Below, one piece after another: positions 1-12,076 of a stretch of DNA of 64,000 nucleotides. Every line of letters begins with the position of its first letter. Positions within the stretch are counted from its first letter, which is position 1. The notes under the pieces were generated by a model. The model searched no databases. It was given only the letters and a program-made list of their open reading frames with translations, and had not been told where the DNA came from. The DNA lies in NCBI RefSeq assembly GCF_014633365.1, contig NC_068338.1:20470616-20534615 (forward strand). Reading direction: 5' to 3'. A program made the translations under genes and the position numbers. The DNA is from Diospyros lotus. Lineage: Eukaryota; Streptophyta; Magnoliopsida; Ericales; Ebenaceae.

Positions 1-51
1 AAAATTCAAATAGACATGTTAGGGCTTCTAGAAGATATTGTGATTGGACCA

Positions 52-391
52 AATACATATTTTAACTTTTAAATTTGTATATTTTTTTTATTTAAATATT
101 TAAGTTTTTTATTATTTTAAAAATACCCATAAATTTGTATTTTTGAATCAATTACACTCCTAAACTTTTTATTATTTCAATTATATTTTTCAATTTATTG
201 TTCTCAACAAATTTATCGAATTGATATATGTAATTGACTGAAAATTATATAATTTATGTATATAATTAAAATAATAAAAAATTTAAAAATATAGTTGACT
301 TGAAATTACGTAGCTCAATGGTATATTTAAAATAATAAAAAAATAAATATTTAAATAAAAAAAACATACTAAGACTAAAATATGTGTTTAA
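52..391. repeat. Foldback MITE, AT-rich
   Basis: The two ends are long inverted repeats. The left arm starts near GGACCAAATACATATTTTAA, and the reverse complement of the right arm starts near GGTTAAACACATATTTTAG. Both continue into the same tract of T-runs, ATTTAAATATTTA and TTATTATTTTAAA. There is no coding potential. No convincing target duplication was found, so the class (MULE-like or other) is open and the ends are approximate. Confidence 0.5.
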
Positions 392-1207
392 CCTGATCTG
401 ATGACTATTTTTTCATTTTTTAAATGTTTTGAGTCTTCCTTTCATTTTCTACCACAATGGCTTCATCTTTAAAGGGATCATCAATCTTCTACATAAATAC
501 AAAACCCTTTTGGCCTTTGGTGTAAAAGTATACTCTTTTTAATTATTCTAGAACAAACTCACCTACCCCCACTTTGAATTAATATAAATTTACTTAAAAT
601 ACACTAATACCCTATAATTTAAAAAAATTAAATAAAATAGGCTAAAATGAGTAAAGGTATAGGTGTGGATGATATTATTGTAAAATTTAAAAAGCCAAAT
701 TATTCTAAAAAGAAAAGGAAAATATATCCATTTTATGATCTTAATTAATTATTTAAAAATAATGTGGGGATATGGGAGATGTTTCTTGTAAAACTAAGCA
801 ATTAATGTGTGACTGCCCATATACCAAGCAACTATAAATTAAATTATCTTTTATTTGTGTGTTTTAAGAATGTTTAACAATTACAAGAAGAATTAAATAA
901 GAAATAAAATTATATTCATGGAGTTTGAGAAATTACAAAGATCTTTTTTTTTTTTAAATTTAAAAGTTGTTTCAATCAATACATCTATCCTTAAACAAGA
1001 TTTGTTACCTTCTTTTTGTATATAAACAACGTAATTTTCATTAAAAATCTATCTCTCTTTTTCTATGATAATAACAATAGAGGTTTTCATAGTATATATA
1101 TATATATATATTTTTTTTTTTCATAAGTCTATAATGTCATTTTAAAAAAAGAATAAGAATCAAAGTTGTTGTTAAAATACAACAATCGAAACTTATTTAT
1201 TTCAAAC
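392..1207. other. AT-rich intergenic stretch, nothing recognised
   Basis: Low-complexity AT-rich DNA with a (TA)n run near 1091-1110. No open frame, RNA gene or element end could be supported. Confidence 0.5.
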
Positions 1208-1917
1208 AAACTCAATAGAATTTGATAAGGCCAAGCAAAAGAACAAAGTCTACTCAGAAAGGGTCACCTCAATGAGAGGTCTCGCGAAATGGTGGCTCCA
1301 GAGGGAAAGGGTCTTTGGGTGTGAGAATTAGCGAAAGGGCTCTAGGAGAAGTTGTGCGGAAGGGTCTTTTGAAGGGTCTCTAGTTGGTCTGGGTCTTCCA
1401 CAACCTATAAGACAATAGACAGGCATAAGGCATACAGAGTTTTCTCTCGTGCGAGCCCTCCAATGCCTAAGTTAGACTTGGTCATGTTGTCGAAGGATGC
1501 AGGTGTTGGTCTTGAGTCTTCCAAACTACAAAAATAATAGACAGTTAGAAGGCATGCAAGAATTTTTCTCTTGCCAACCCTCCGATACCTAAGTCAAACT
1601 TGGTCATGCTACCGAATGATGCAAGTGCAATGTAAATGAGTGTCGAATGGCGTTTCCCAAAAATTGAAAGGTCTTCAGAAAAGTATGTGCCAAAGAGTCG
1701 AAGGACTGAGACACGTGGCACGACCTTTCAAGTAAGGGTGTTTGACTGTTCTTGAGTTAGGCTTCGAGAGGACTTTGGTAGGCCAAGCTTTTGGGGAAGC
1801 TAGTCCTCGAAAGATTTTCGAAAGACTACCTAAGTCTTTAGAAAAATTATTCCTCAAGGGATCTTCGAAAAACTTCTTCAGGTTTTTAAGGAACGAGACC
1901 CTCATGAAAAAAAACTA
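1208..1917 (+). mobile_element. Ty3/gypsy (Tat-like) LTR remnant
   Basis: Here the AT-rich background gives way to balanced base composition. Two imperfect tandem copies of a roughly 118-bp unit start near 1396 and 1516. Each holds the phrase CCCTCC(A/G)ATGCCTAAGT or a close variant, which I associate from memory with Tat/Ogre-type gypsy LTRs. No LTR ends or target duplication were seen, so this is a decayed fragment. The lineage call is inference; the tandem unit is visible directly. Confidence 0.4.
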
Positions 1918-1927
1918 ACTTCTTCAG

Positions 1928-2119
1928 GCAATATTACCTAGAATTAAATTCTAGGTAATGCAATCAAACACACTTTTAATTTTTTCATGAAAAAATATGT
2001 ATGATACAACTATTTAAAACTTCTTTCCATGGAATTCATTTTCCAAGGGGGTGAGATGGTTTTTGTTTTCTAGGCAATATTACCTAAAATTAAATTCTAG
2101 ATAATGCAATCAAACACAC
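1928..2119. repeat. MITE remnant with a direct-repeat pair
   Basis: A segment of about 47 bp beginning AGGCAATATTACCTA and ending CAATCAAACACAC occurs at about 1928-1973 and again at 2072-2119. The sequence between is AT-rich. The CAAACACAC ends resemble the terminus of the Tourist-like element immediately to the right. This is probably a decayed or nested MITE; class uncertain. Confidence 0.4.
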
Positions 2120-2124
2120 CTTAA

Positions 2125-2348
2125 GGGTGTGTTTGATAGTATTTAGGTGGAAAGAAAAATATTTTCCAACTTACATGAAAAACAAAAATCATCTCCCCCT
2201 AGATGAAATTTTCCATGGAAAAGAGCTAAAAACAAGTTTTAATGATTGTACCATGGAATTCAATTTTATGAAAAATATAGTGTGTCAAACACTCAAAATG
2301 AAATTTAATTCCTTGAATGAGACATTCTCCATACTATCAAACACACCC
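2125..2348. mobile_element. Tourist-like (PIF/Harbinger) MITE
   Basis: The element is 224 bp, with terminal inverted repeats GGGTGTGTTTGATAGTA at the left and the same sequence inverted (TACTATCAAACACACCC) at the right. The flanks are TAA at 2122-2124 and TAA at 2349-2351, the three-base duplication typical of PIF/Harbinger elements. The apparent 74-codon frame inside is incidental; the element is non-coding. Confidence 0.8.
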
Positions 2349-2351
2349 TAA

Positions 2352-3034
2352 CTACTGCTCCTTAGATAAAGTTTGGAGAAAAATACTCATGGACTTTGAC
2401 CCAATGGTCATTTTGTAGCTTAAAAAATGATAATAAATTATAAAAATGAAATATCTTAAACTAATACACTTATTAAATTAATTGTGTCTATATATATATA
2501 TATGATCCAATTAGATTTTCCTCAATAATTATTATGAACCTCTCTGCCCCTAGCATTAGTCTAAGAAGAGTCAAAAATAATAATGACCTCGCCTCCTTTA
2601 ATTTTATACATTATGTTACAGTAATTTACTTACCTATACTTAACTTCAATTAATTTTTGTTAAATAATTAAAATATCCCTCCAACTTTCTTCCTTTCTCT
2701 TTCTCTTTCTCTTTTCTTTCCACACTCTGGTTCAAAGCAGCCATGATTTGAGCCTTTCTTCCCCCCTTTCTAGTGGGTTCCAAATTTCAATCAACTGGAA
2801 CCTATTACCTTTATGACTTCGCCTTTATAGAACCAAAAGTTACGTCAAGACTAACAAACAAAGAATAAAAGACCTCAAGTCTGGAAAAGGAAATCATCTG
2901 AATTTAAAAGATAAAAGATAGCAAATCTAATAAATTTCAATCCAATCCCGTATCAATAACGGAGTTATAATTGATGACGGTATCATCAATTATGTAACAT
3001 CTCCATATTAGAAAAGACTAAGAAGACAATGTGT
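2352..3034. other. Intergenic, nothing recognised
   Basis: AT-rich DNA with a pyrimidine-rich run near 2690-2720. No gene, RNA or element end could be supported. Confidence 0.5.
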
Positions 3035-3039
3035 CATTG

Positions 3040-5554
3040 TGTAATATCCGAGAATTCTCAAAGGACTCAAGTGTAACTTACCTTGAGTCATAAGTGAAAT
3101 TTTAGATAATTTCAGAAAAGTTTGGTATCTAAATAGCTCGAAAAATTGACCGAATTAACTGCAGGGAGGACCTTGAAGTGTAAATGATATGGTATTAACA
3201 AGCATTTCAAGACGTGATTTATGACTCTAAAAGCAGTCAGATCAGAAATAGTTTTTGGTATAGTTTTGATTCAGGCTGAAAGACTAAATTGTCATAGGGG
3301 ACTTCTGAGAAGTCAATAAAAAACTTATGAGACCTTAATTTGGCATGTAGAACAACCCTTAAGTGGTTTGGGGAGGAAACAAAAGGGTTTATGGTCAAAA
3401 CGTAAATTCGATCCTAAGTGTAATTTCTTAAAAATGCTTGAGAGAGGTCGAAATGACGTTATTTCTGAATCTTCTAGGTGTAAATGAAAATCTTGGAACT
3501 TATGGGTCGTAATGGAATTATTGGGAGATTCAGGGGCTTCTTGAAAAGTGCTGGAAAGTAATTTCAAAGTTTGGAGGGGTAAAAATGGAATTTCAAAAAG
3601 ACTGGCAGTGTGAACCGCCGGTCGCCTCTCCCATCGCCTTTTGCAGCCAGTGAGGGCTTTGAGGGAGGCTCCAAAGGGGTCAGGGCTAGGGCTAGCTGCT
3701 TTAGGAGTCATCCACAACCGAGAATCAACTATGTCGGTGCCCAATTTAATCAAATTTCGGTCGTGAGAGTTGTCGAAAAAATTAGAGTTTTGGTAGGACG
3801 TTTGCGGCTAGAGCAGGTCATGGTGAGGCCATTTAATGGTCTTAATGGTGATAAAGACCTTGGGTTGAACAGCCATGGGCGTTTTGAGGCTCGGAATTAG
3901 CTATAAATAAAGGGAGGTTTGGCCGAGGGTTTTTAGAGATTTGGGCTTCAAATTGCTCTCGTTCTTGAACGAATTGAGGGAAGAGAATAAGGGACTTTGT
4001 TCCCCAAGTCTAAAGAAAGGGTTCTAGAAAGTTTGGAGCGTTTTGGGGTAAAATCGAGTACGATATAGGGGTTGGCTGGAAAAACGAGCAGAAGCTCTGA
4101 TCTTTGGCCAGCCAGTTGATGGCCTTTCGGTGATCCTTTCAAGCCTCAAGGTATGTCATCTGGATCGACTAGATGAGGAAAGCAGGATGAAAGAAGAAAC
4201 CAGCATCGTCGATGTGCCGGCGCTAGAAAAGATGACCGGCACGTGGGCTGCACGTGCTAGTCATCACACCCAACCACTCACCTAGGCACGTGAGGGCGCG
4301 TGGCCTATCAGGTAATTTTGGAATTTTTTTTATATTTTTTCTAGAATTATTTTAAGAATTAATGTGGAGAAATATATGGAAAAATATTTGAGTTGGTATT
4401 TTTTTGGATTTTTTGAAGAGAAAAATAGGAAAAAAATTAGGAAAAATGTGAAGGAATTATGAAAAAATAGAATTGATATTTATTTAAACAAATATAATGA
4501 ATAGGGTGCTTTGTGGGTCAAGATTTGAGTATTTGTGTGACTTTTGAGGCTTGGCACACAAATCGAAGTAGTGCACATTTTTTCGAGGTGTTCAGAATTT
4601 TGTGCAAAAGGTGAGTGATTTTCTCCAAAAACTTGTATGTGATGTGATTGCTTATATTATGCATGACATTCACGAAATTCATGATCATTTTATCATATTT
4701 GTTCGTATACTATTGCATGAAAAGTTGTGATTTTCACATGGCATAATATTATTGGCATATTGATATTCATGCATGAGATTGGGATGTCACTCTGATAGTG
4801 TAATCATAATTCTCCAAGGGTATTGGTGGAACAACGTTTGAGAGTATCCTGTAAGCAGGTTGGGATTACCATCTAGGAATCTGTATTAGGCTGGATTGAC
4901 AGGGAAGTTACATTAGGGCATATGTTTGTTCATGTATTTGCATCATGCATTCATGTAACTGTTTTTAGACACTTACTAGAAGGTTCATCTTCTAATTGGG
5001 CTATGCCTCTAGAATATTCAAATGTTTCAGTTGGGACTTGCAGTTAAGGCAGGGAAGTGATTGAGACATAACGGCACGTGATGACGTGTCTGATGGATTT
5101 GGCGAGTTGTTCCAATATTTGGTTTTTTCATGAAGATTCAGATGTATTTAGTCAACAAAAACTTATATTCTGTTGATAATCAGTCTTGTAAAATGAAAGA
5201 AATGTTACGTATTACGAATGATATTTGAGAATCAATTGTATAATACAGGTATGATTCAATGTTAATTTGAAGTATCTTTTGATTATGTTTGAATTATTCA
5301 GTTATTATCTGGTCTCCATGTAATTAAGTTTTAAAGATATGATCGTACGAATTCTTATGTTATGATTAAAGCGAATTCGGTTATGTACCATATTAGGTTT
5401 CGATTATTGTTTTCGCATTTATAATGATATGTTGAGGGATTTCCTTTGAAATACGGTACTTGAAGTGTTAAGAAATGTATCATGAAAAAAGAATGTGTAT
5501 TTATATATTGAGCCCCAGCATAGTGACATATCTTTGAGAAGGCGAGGTGTTACA
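3040..5554 (+). mobile_element. Solo LTR, probable Ty3/gypsy
   Basis: A 2515-bp segment begins TGTAATATCC and ends GGTGTTACA, so the ends are inverted (TGTAA/TTACA). It is flanked by a perfect five-base duplication, CATTG at 3035-3039 and 5555-5559. No internal domain, primer-binding site or second LTR is present, so it is a solo LTR left by LTR-LTR recombination. A TATAAATA box at 3902-3909 gives the plus orientation. Length and ends resemble the other long LTRs in the window. Confidence 0.8.
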
Positions 5555-5559
5555 CATTG

Positions 5560-6540
5560 TTTCTTCTGTCTATCACATCTTCTAATAAGAATGCAATACA
5601 TAACTAATGATAGTGTCATCAGTCATGACTCCTAACATTACTCATCTCATATAAACTTAATTTTGAAAACAATCAACTTGGCACAAGAGAATGCAAACGC
5701 ACATGAATTTTAATTCTTCAACACTTGTAAAGAACATCCAATCCAATTATGATCCAAAGGCAAAAAGAAAAAAACAGAGAAAGAAATGTGGGAGAATATA
5801 TAGGCATGGACAAACGGGTTGATGTGATGAACAAAAATGTATTCATGGTCATGGGAAGGATTTGTTCACCAAAATCAGAGATTCAAATCTTAGAGGTAAC
5901 AAGACAAATAGATGATCCTAATCTTTTTCACAAGGTGGAAGAGAGAGAGAGAGATTGGTAAAGTTATAAAGTTATTGGGTTCTGAAGAAATTAATCAAAC
6001 CCCAACTATCGTCAGCTTCCACCATTCCACTGCTGTCCAACCACCATGGGAGAGAGGAGAGAGAGTTTTGAATCATTGTTATAAATAATAATATAAAGAG
6101 TAATCATTATAATTTACCAAAAAATGGGTCTTCTCTTATATGTCCCACAATAAATAATAAATAGGACTTGACTTTACATAGATGCCCCCCGCATCAATCG
6201 TATCTCCAACATCATTTTGGTCTAAACATCTCATTCTCCAAGACTTTTGAGGCTGCTTAGTTGTAGATAATGTTTTCTAATTTTTTGTGCTAATTTTTTT
6301 TTATAAATATTTTATTTTTTATTTTTTTGTAAAAATTTAAAAATTGTGTTTGAATGTTTAAAGGAAAGAAAACTAATTTTCAATCTAGAAAATCATATGT
6401 TAAAAAGACAAGCCACATCTTCCAATTCTGCCAGTAAGCAACCCACAAACATAGCTACCAACGTAATTCTGCAATTGACCAAGAAAATCAAATATGGGAC
6501 AAGCGGGCTGAAAAGTCCAGCATTTACGTTTATGGTTACA
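5560..6540. other. Intergenic, nothing recognised
   Basis: AT-rich, with a GAGAGA run near 5942 and a possible decayed MITE end near 6248-6330. No gene or RNA could be supported. Confidence 0.4.
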
Positions 6541-6720
6541 GTTAACAAGTTATAACAATAACAACATCAATCACAAGTCTTAATCCCACTAAATTGGGGT
6601 TACGATCACGACAATGCAAAATCCAGAGGTAACTCGGAGCTAAGAATCTATATAATTAACCCTACATAATGAGATAAAAATTGGATATGTTGTTATTGTT
6701 TTAACTCGAAGCTAAGAATG
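6541..6720 (+). mobile_element. LINE-type 3' tail remnant
   Basis: A short segment containing AATCCCACTAAATTGGGGTT followed by ACGATCACGACAATGC. Phrases of the form 'TTAATCCCACTAAnTTGGGGTnGG' are common at the 3' ends of plant LINEs and related SINEs. The LINE remnant at 16.8-17.1 kb ends with a related sequence. Assignment is by remembered resemblance only. Confidence 0.35.
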
Positions 6721-7526
6721 AACCTCGGCTGAAGCAAACAATAACAGAGACAAAATGAAAACGAAAGGCCAAGTGGAAATGAAGACAACTCAACCTTCTG
6801 CCCTGATTTGATTTTCTTTTAGATGAGAGAGAGAAGAGGGGATATAGAAATTCTACAGACATCCAGATGAACAGACCACTCACTATTCTTCGCATGCATA
6901 TTAGCTTTCATATCTCACTTCTGGTTATGGGCCACCAGATAGAGAAGGAGAGCTGGTATTAAAACTTCAAACAAGCAAAAACTCTATTGCTTGATGAATA
7001 TTGACTACACACTAGTCAACAAACTTCGCATTTAACGATTATGCTCTATTTGGTAACAATGAGAAATGGTACAATAAACACCCTATAGATCAAATGCATA
7101 GTTTCCTGTTTTAACTTGATGAATGCGATATCTCCTATTTGCCAAGATGACCCTGAATTTTTTCTTCATGGAAGGTCTAACAGCCCCCCCAAAAAAACAA
7201 ATCACGAAATTGACCCGTGAAAATACTATCTGCAGTTTGTGGTCATTCAGAATTTAATCTATATGGAGAAGTATATTGCAATACCAAAGGAAAACAGAAA
7301 AGAAAGAAACATATATAAAATTTTGGCAACCGTACTCTCTCTCACATAATTTGGGATCTAAAAATGTTTTCTTTTCCCGGGAGTGAATTATCAGATTGTT
7401 CTAAAAGGACAAAGTTCTGACCATTGCAACATAAATTTTTGGTGTACTCCTTGATCTGTAGAAATTAACAATCCAAGGATTAAGATTCATCAACCTTACA
7501 ATTTCAACAGGGAGGAATGGTATGCA

Positions 7527-10000
7527 CTAGTCAACAGCCATGGCTTCCGAAATCCCACTAGCATCCTCCACTAGATTCCTTTGCTCGTCCAGTGCTATTC
7601 TCATCTCCTCAACCAAGCTCTTTTGATCTTCCTCTATGGTGTTCTGCAACTCATCCACCTGCAGAAGAGTGTTGCAGTGAAACATGTAACAAGACCGGTG
7701 TTTGTACAATATCAACTAATGTATTGCACCACAGAAAAGAAAGGCTGCACAAAGCATTGTAGTATGGGAACCATAAACGTAACCAAATAAAAAATCGTAA
7801 GGATTTTAAGGAATGAGGTGGCAGGTGTCATTCAGATGTGTACAACGAGTGTTGGAGCTAAATGGAGGTGTCAATCAATGATATTTGCACCTTCATGGAA
7901 GTGCATGTGCATCTTAGAGTAACATTTGTCATAGACTTCCACAAGCCTCAACTTAATCCAATAAAAATGGGAAACACATGATGTTATAATATTAAATGTG
8001 GTACATATAAAAAACTATACAAAATTTTAAACTCCTGATACAAATTATCAAAATGATGTCATGATCAATTGCAAAAACAGATAGCATCTAGAGAATTTTA
8101 AAATGGCAAAATATTGTTAAAAATGGGCTTTAAGAGTACAAAAAGCAAATTCAGACAAAAATGAGCATATTCTCAATAATGTTTTCACCAATTTCTTCAG
8201 AAGTTTCTTTAATTATTTTTAAGATATAAGTCTTGGAAACATCTTGAGAAATATTTATAAGCCTCCCTTAAACTTGTGTGAGAGTTTTGGTTCCATTCTG
8301 AAAATGCAGATGAAAGGAAAAATGAACCACTAGGTATTATTGTGCATTCTTTCCGTTGAAAAAAAATATATCAGATTGCCATCTTTTTTGAGAATCTAGG
8401 TTTATTTTATGCAAGCTTCTCATAAGTACACCAGTGACATCAATCAACAATCAGGTAACAAAATCCAAAAGAATTTTAACCATAAATGTTAACTTTTTGT
8501 TTCCAAATAAGCCAACATAATCAAAGTCACACAAATGCTTAACATGCAAGAGACTTGCAGGATTGAAGCATCAGAAATCCTGGAACCTGTTAACCCAGGA
8601 ATTGTAGCATACCATGAAAAACACTACATGATTTGGAGTACAAGACAAACAGGGTATTAAATGGCATCAATGGAAAATCACTGTGTAGGTGTAATGTGCA
8701 CAAAAGACTGACACAATTCAATTCCACCCATGACTGACCCTACTAGCATTGTATTAAAAGCAATTATGGAGTAGCAGAAGATTTCAAGAATGAATTCAGC
8801 AAGATAAAAATATAATACAAATAACAAAAAGATTTTGATACAAAGTGCAGTTGTTGCAAATTCAAATAAACAAAGCAGAATATATTCCATCTATGGAAAA
8901 AATAGAGGTCCTTCTAACAGCCTGAATGAATGTTTTGTGGAATTCATTTCCAAATCCAAATTTTCATTTGGAATGAAAAAGATAAACGTTCATTTCAATT
9001 CTATGAATTCAATCATATGGAATTGAACATAATAGCTAAATCAAATTCTATCAAAATAGGTAGAATTTTCAAATGAATTCCACAGCACTTAAACAAGCAA
9101 ATTTTATAGAAAAAACTATCTTCAGCAACCTTTACTTTTCCAAATGGAACTTCAATTCTGGATTTATTCCAAAGATAAGTTTGTGGAATTCAATTGAATT
9201 CCACATTTTAAGTTGTGTCATACTAAACACGAGAGTTTTTTTGCAAATGAATTCTATGTAGAATTCATTTATAAATGAAATCCACATTTCAAATTCATTC
9301 ATTCCATGTGTAAAGCTATTTGATTGCCATAGAAGCAACTCATACTTCTGTGGTAACAGGGCATTCCTAGAAAAAGACATTGCAGAAGAATATTGTTGAC
9401 ACATACCACATGCAATAAAAGAGCAAACTGTTTCTTCCGAAGCTCCAGTGTTCTTGAACCAGCTGTGTTCTCTGCCTCCAACATTGCAATCTCTTTTTCC
9501 AGTTCTGTCAAAATCTTTTGTGTCTGTGATCGTGGTGGCTGCATGGAAATTAACCTCCTGATTGCCTCACACTCTTCTTTGTGCTGCCTTTCAATTTTGC
9601 TTTCTTCCAGTTGTTTCTTCAGATCCTCAATTTCAGCTTGTGCTTGCAGAATCTGCCTGTTTATCTCATCTTTTAACTCATTGAAGTTTTCCTTCTCTCT
9701 AAGATTTGCATCCATAACTGCTTGGCTCTTAAGAAGTGGAAGTTCAAAAGTTGTTAACTCCTGTAAAAAGGCTTTAGCAAGTCTTTCACAGTCACTATAG
9801 TTATCTGCATCCTTCTCAATCTCAAGTGCAAAAGAGGTAAACTTCTTCTGGAGTTTCTTCAATGGGGGTTCACCCCTTGTAGTAGTTGTGCGGGTAAGAA
9901 GCCTGTGCTTTATTATTATATCATCCTCTTGTGGTCCAAAAGCATAATGCGCGGCTATTGCTTCCCCCCTGCCAGCAACTTTCCTACCTTTTGCCAACAT
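7527..10000 (-). CDS. THO7: THO complex subunit 7 (THOC7/THO7)
   Basis: A spliced minus-strand gene with coding exons 10000-9407 and 7658-7527, joined by a 1748-bp intron with GTATGT donor and CTGCAG acceptor. The join is in phase and gives 241 aa ending at TAG. The N-terminus ([20 protein letters not shown], then [20 protein letters not shown]) and the long charged coiled coil at about residues 95-215 ([30 protein letters not shown]) match plant THO7. THO7 is a structural subunit of the nuclear THO/TREX complex, which couples transcription to mRNA packaging and export; it has no catalytic site. The start is the first ATG after a TAA, at the expected N-terminus. The intron carries GAATTC-rich MITE-like palindromes. 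A TTGCAG acceptor at 10031-10026 suggests a further 5'-UTR intron. Identification is from remembered family sequence. Confidence 0.93.
8925..9300. repeat. MITE-like inverted repeats in the THO7 intron
   Basis: Within the THO7 intron the sequence becomes rich in GAATTC palindromes. TGTGGAATTCATTT near 8935 is mirrored by AAATGAATTCCACAG near 9072, about 140 bp apart. A second palindrome, GTGGAATTCAATTGAATTCC, lies near 9183. This looks like one or two short non-coding inverted-repeat elements. Ends and class are not resolved. Confidence 0.4.
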
Positions 10001-10559
10001 TTAGATGGCGTCCGTTATTCCAATCCTGCAACGGAGGCACAAAGAAATCACAAGAGTGGCACTATTCCTTTTCCAGAGAATTTTACAAGAGCATGTAACT
10101 TTTGATAACTACATCATTTTCATGTGGGCATTATTTAGGTTAATGATTTTGTTGTTGGTTTTCATGTGTTCATTTCCTAATTTCAATATGCTAAATATGA
10201 TTAATACATAAACATAACATATGAGTGTAATTTCAATATGCTAAAAATACAGAACTGTTTTTGCTTTTAACATTGTCAATTCTAAATCCAGTCCTACATT
10301 TCTGTTAAAAGATTACATTATTTGTATTCAGAGAACTTAATAATTGCAATAATTTGATAGACTCAGCTCTAGAAAATTATACTAATGTATAAACAAAAAA
10401 ATCAATAATGATCCCGATTTAATAATTCATCCTGCTCAAAAATTGCAACAATGTATATGCAAAAATCAAAAGATAAAAACTAACGCATTAGAGATTTAAA
10501 AAATAAAAAAAGAAAAAAGAAAAATCTGTAGATCATTTTGTATGTACAAAATAAGAACA

Positions 10560-10990
10560 CAAGAAAAAAGACTTCAGTCTCTTCTTCTGTGTTTGCTAAG
10601 CCCAGATCTGAGTTAGGCCCTTTCTATTGCTTGGTCAGCAACCAACTCCGATAAAGAAGGATGAAGAAGAAGTTAGATTTGGGCAAAAAGAAGAGCAAAA
10701 ATGCAGGATTATAAGAAGAGCCCGCAAGCCAAGCTCAAGCAAGGGAGAATCCAGATCTAGGTTTCAGTTGCCAACACCATCCAAGACAAAGGCAACAAAG
10801 AAGAAAAAGGATAAGTTTCCAATGAGGGTATTTGGCTGCTGAAAGTAGAGGGTAGAAGAGGAAGAGAACAGAAAGTGAAAGATTTTGGTTGCAGAGGAAA
10901 TAACAGGAAGAGAAAAGAGAGTAATTTTGGTTCCAGGAAAAGAGGAAGGGAACAAAAATGGAATGAAGAAAGAAGAAAATAGGAAAAAAA
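10560..10990. other. Purine-rich unassigned segment
   Basis: Purine-rich plus-strand sequence (many AAGAAG and GAAGAG runs) between the THO7 start and the triplicated repeat. Short frames occur on both strands, but none has recognisable protein similarity. It could be transcribed leader, repeat or simply low-complexity DNA. Confidence 0.3.
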
Positions 10991-10993
10991 AGC

Positions 10994-12076
10994 CAAGTGC
11001 CCCTTAATCAAAAACATCAAAAATACCTTTTTGGTATTTCTATGTTTTGCCAAAAGAATGAAAATCATGTTTATTTTTTGGGAAACAAAAACACAGCCAA
11101 ACCATGTTTCCTTTTCTTCTTTTCAAAATTTTAGAAAAAAAAAAGAAGAAGAAGAGAGAAGCTGAAAATGGGAGTATAACAAAGGGGGTTTTAAGGAGAA
11201 TATTTACTTGCTTACACTGTCACGCACGCCTAACCCTTAATGATCCATTAGCCCACTAGGGTCAATCAAATATTTGTACATACCATATCACAATAACAAA
11301 TAATAACCAAAAAACTAAACCCTAACATTGTTAATTCTATAATAAATTGAATTAATCAAGTGCCCCTTAATCAAAAACATCAAAAATACCTTTTTGGTAT
11401 TTCTATGTTTTGCCAAAAGAATGAAAATCATGTTTATTTTTTGGGAAACAAAAACACAGCCAAACCATGTTTCCTTTTCTTCTTTTCAAAATTTTAGAAA
11501 AAAAAAAAAAAGAAGAAGAGAGAAGCTGAAAATGGGAGTATAACAAAGGGGGTTTTAAGGAGAATATTTACTTGCTTACACTGTCACGCACGCCTAACCC
11601 TTAATGACCCATTAGCCCACTAGGGTCAATCAAATATTTGTACATACCATATCACAATAACAAATAATAACCAAAAAACTAAGCCCTAACATTGTTAATT
11701 CTATAATAAATTGAATTAATCAAGTGCCCCTTAATCAAAAACATCAAAAATACCTTTTTGGTATTTCTATGTTTTGCCAAAAGAATGAAAATCATGTTTA
11801 TTTTTTGGGAAACAAAAACACAGCCAAACCATGTTTCTTTTTCTTCTTTTCAAAATTTAAAAAAAAAAAAAAAGAAGAGAGAAGCTGAAAATGGGAGTAT
11901 AACAAAGGGGGTTTTAAGGAGAATATTTACTTGCTTACACTGTCACGCACGCCTAACCCTTAATGACCCATTAGCCCACTAGGGTCAATCAAATATTTGT
12001 ACATACCATATCACAATAACAAATAATAACCAAAAAACTAAACCCTAACATTGTTAATTCTATAATAAATTGAATC
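10994..12076. repeat. Tandem triplication of a ~363-bp unit
   Basis: Three head-to-tail copies begin at about 10995, 11358 and 11722 with AAGTGCCCCTTAATC and run to ATAAATTGAAT. By eye they differ only at a few bases and in the length of an A-run (near 11137, 11500, 11859). Each includes CACGCACGCCTAACCCTTAA. No open frame is conserved. Near-identity points to recent unequal exchange or replication slippage. Confidence 0.85.

Noticed and set aside
2127..2351. 74-codon open frame
   Set aside because: It coincides with the Tourist-like MITE and its inverted ends; there is no protein-like pattern.
9393..9800. 135-codon plus-strand frame
   Set aside because: It is antisense to THO7 exon 1; the serine/leucine-rich content is the mirror of a charged coiled coil.
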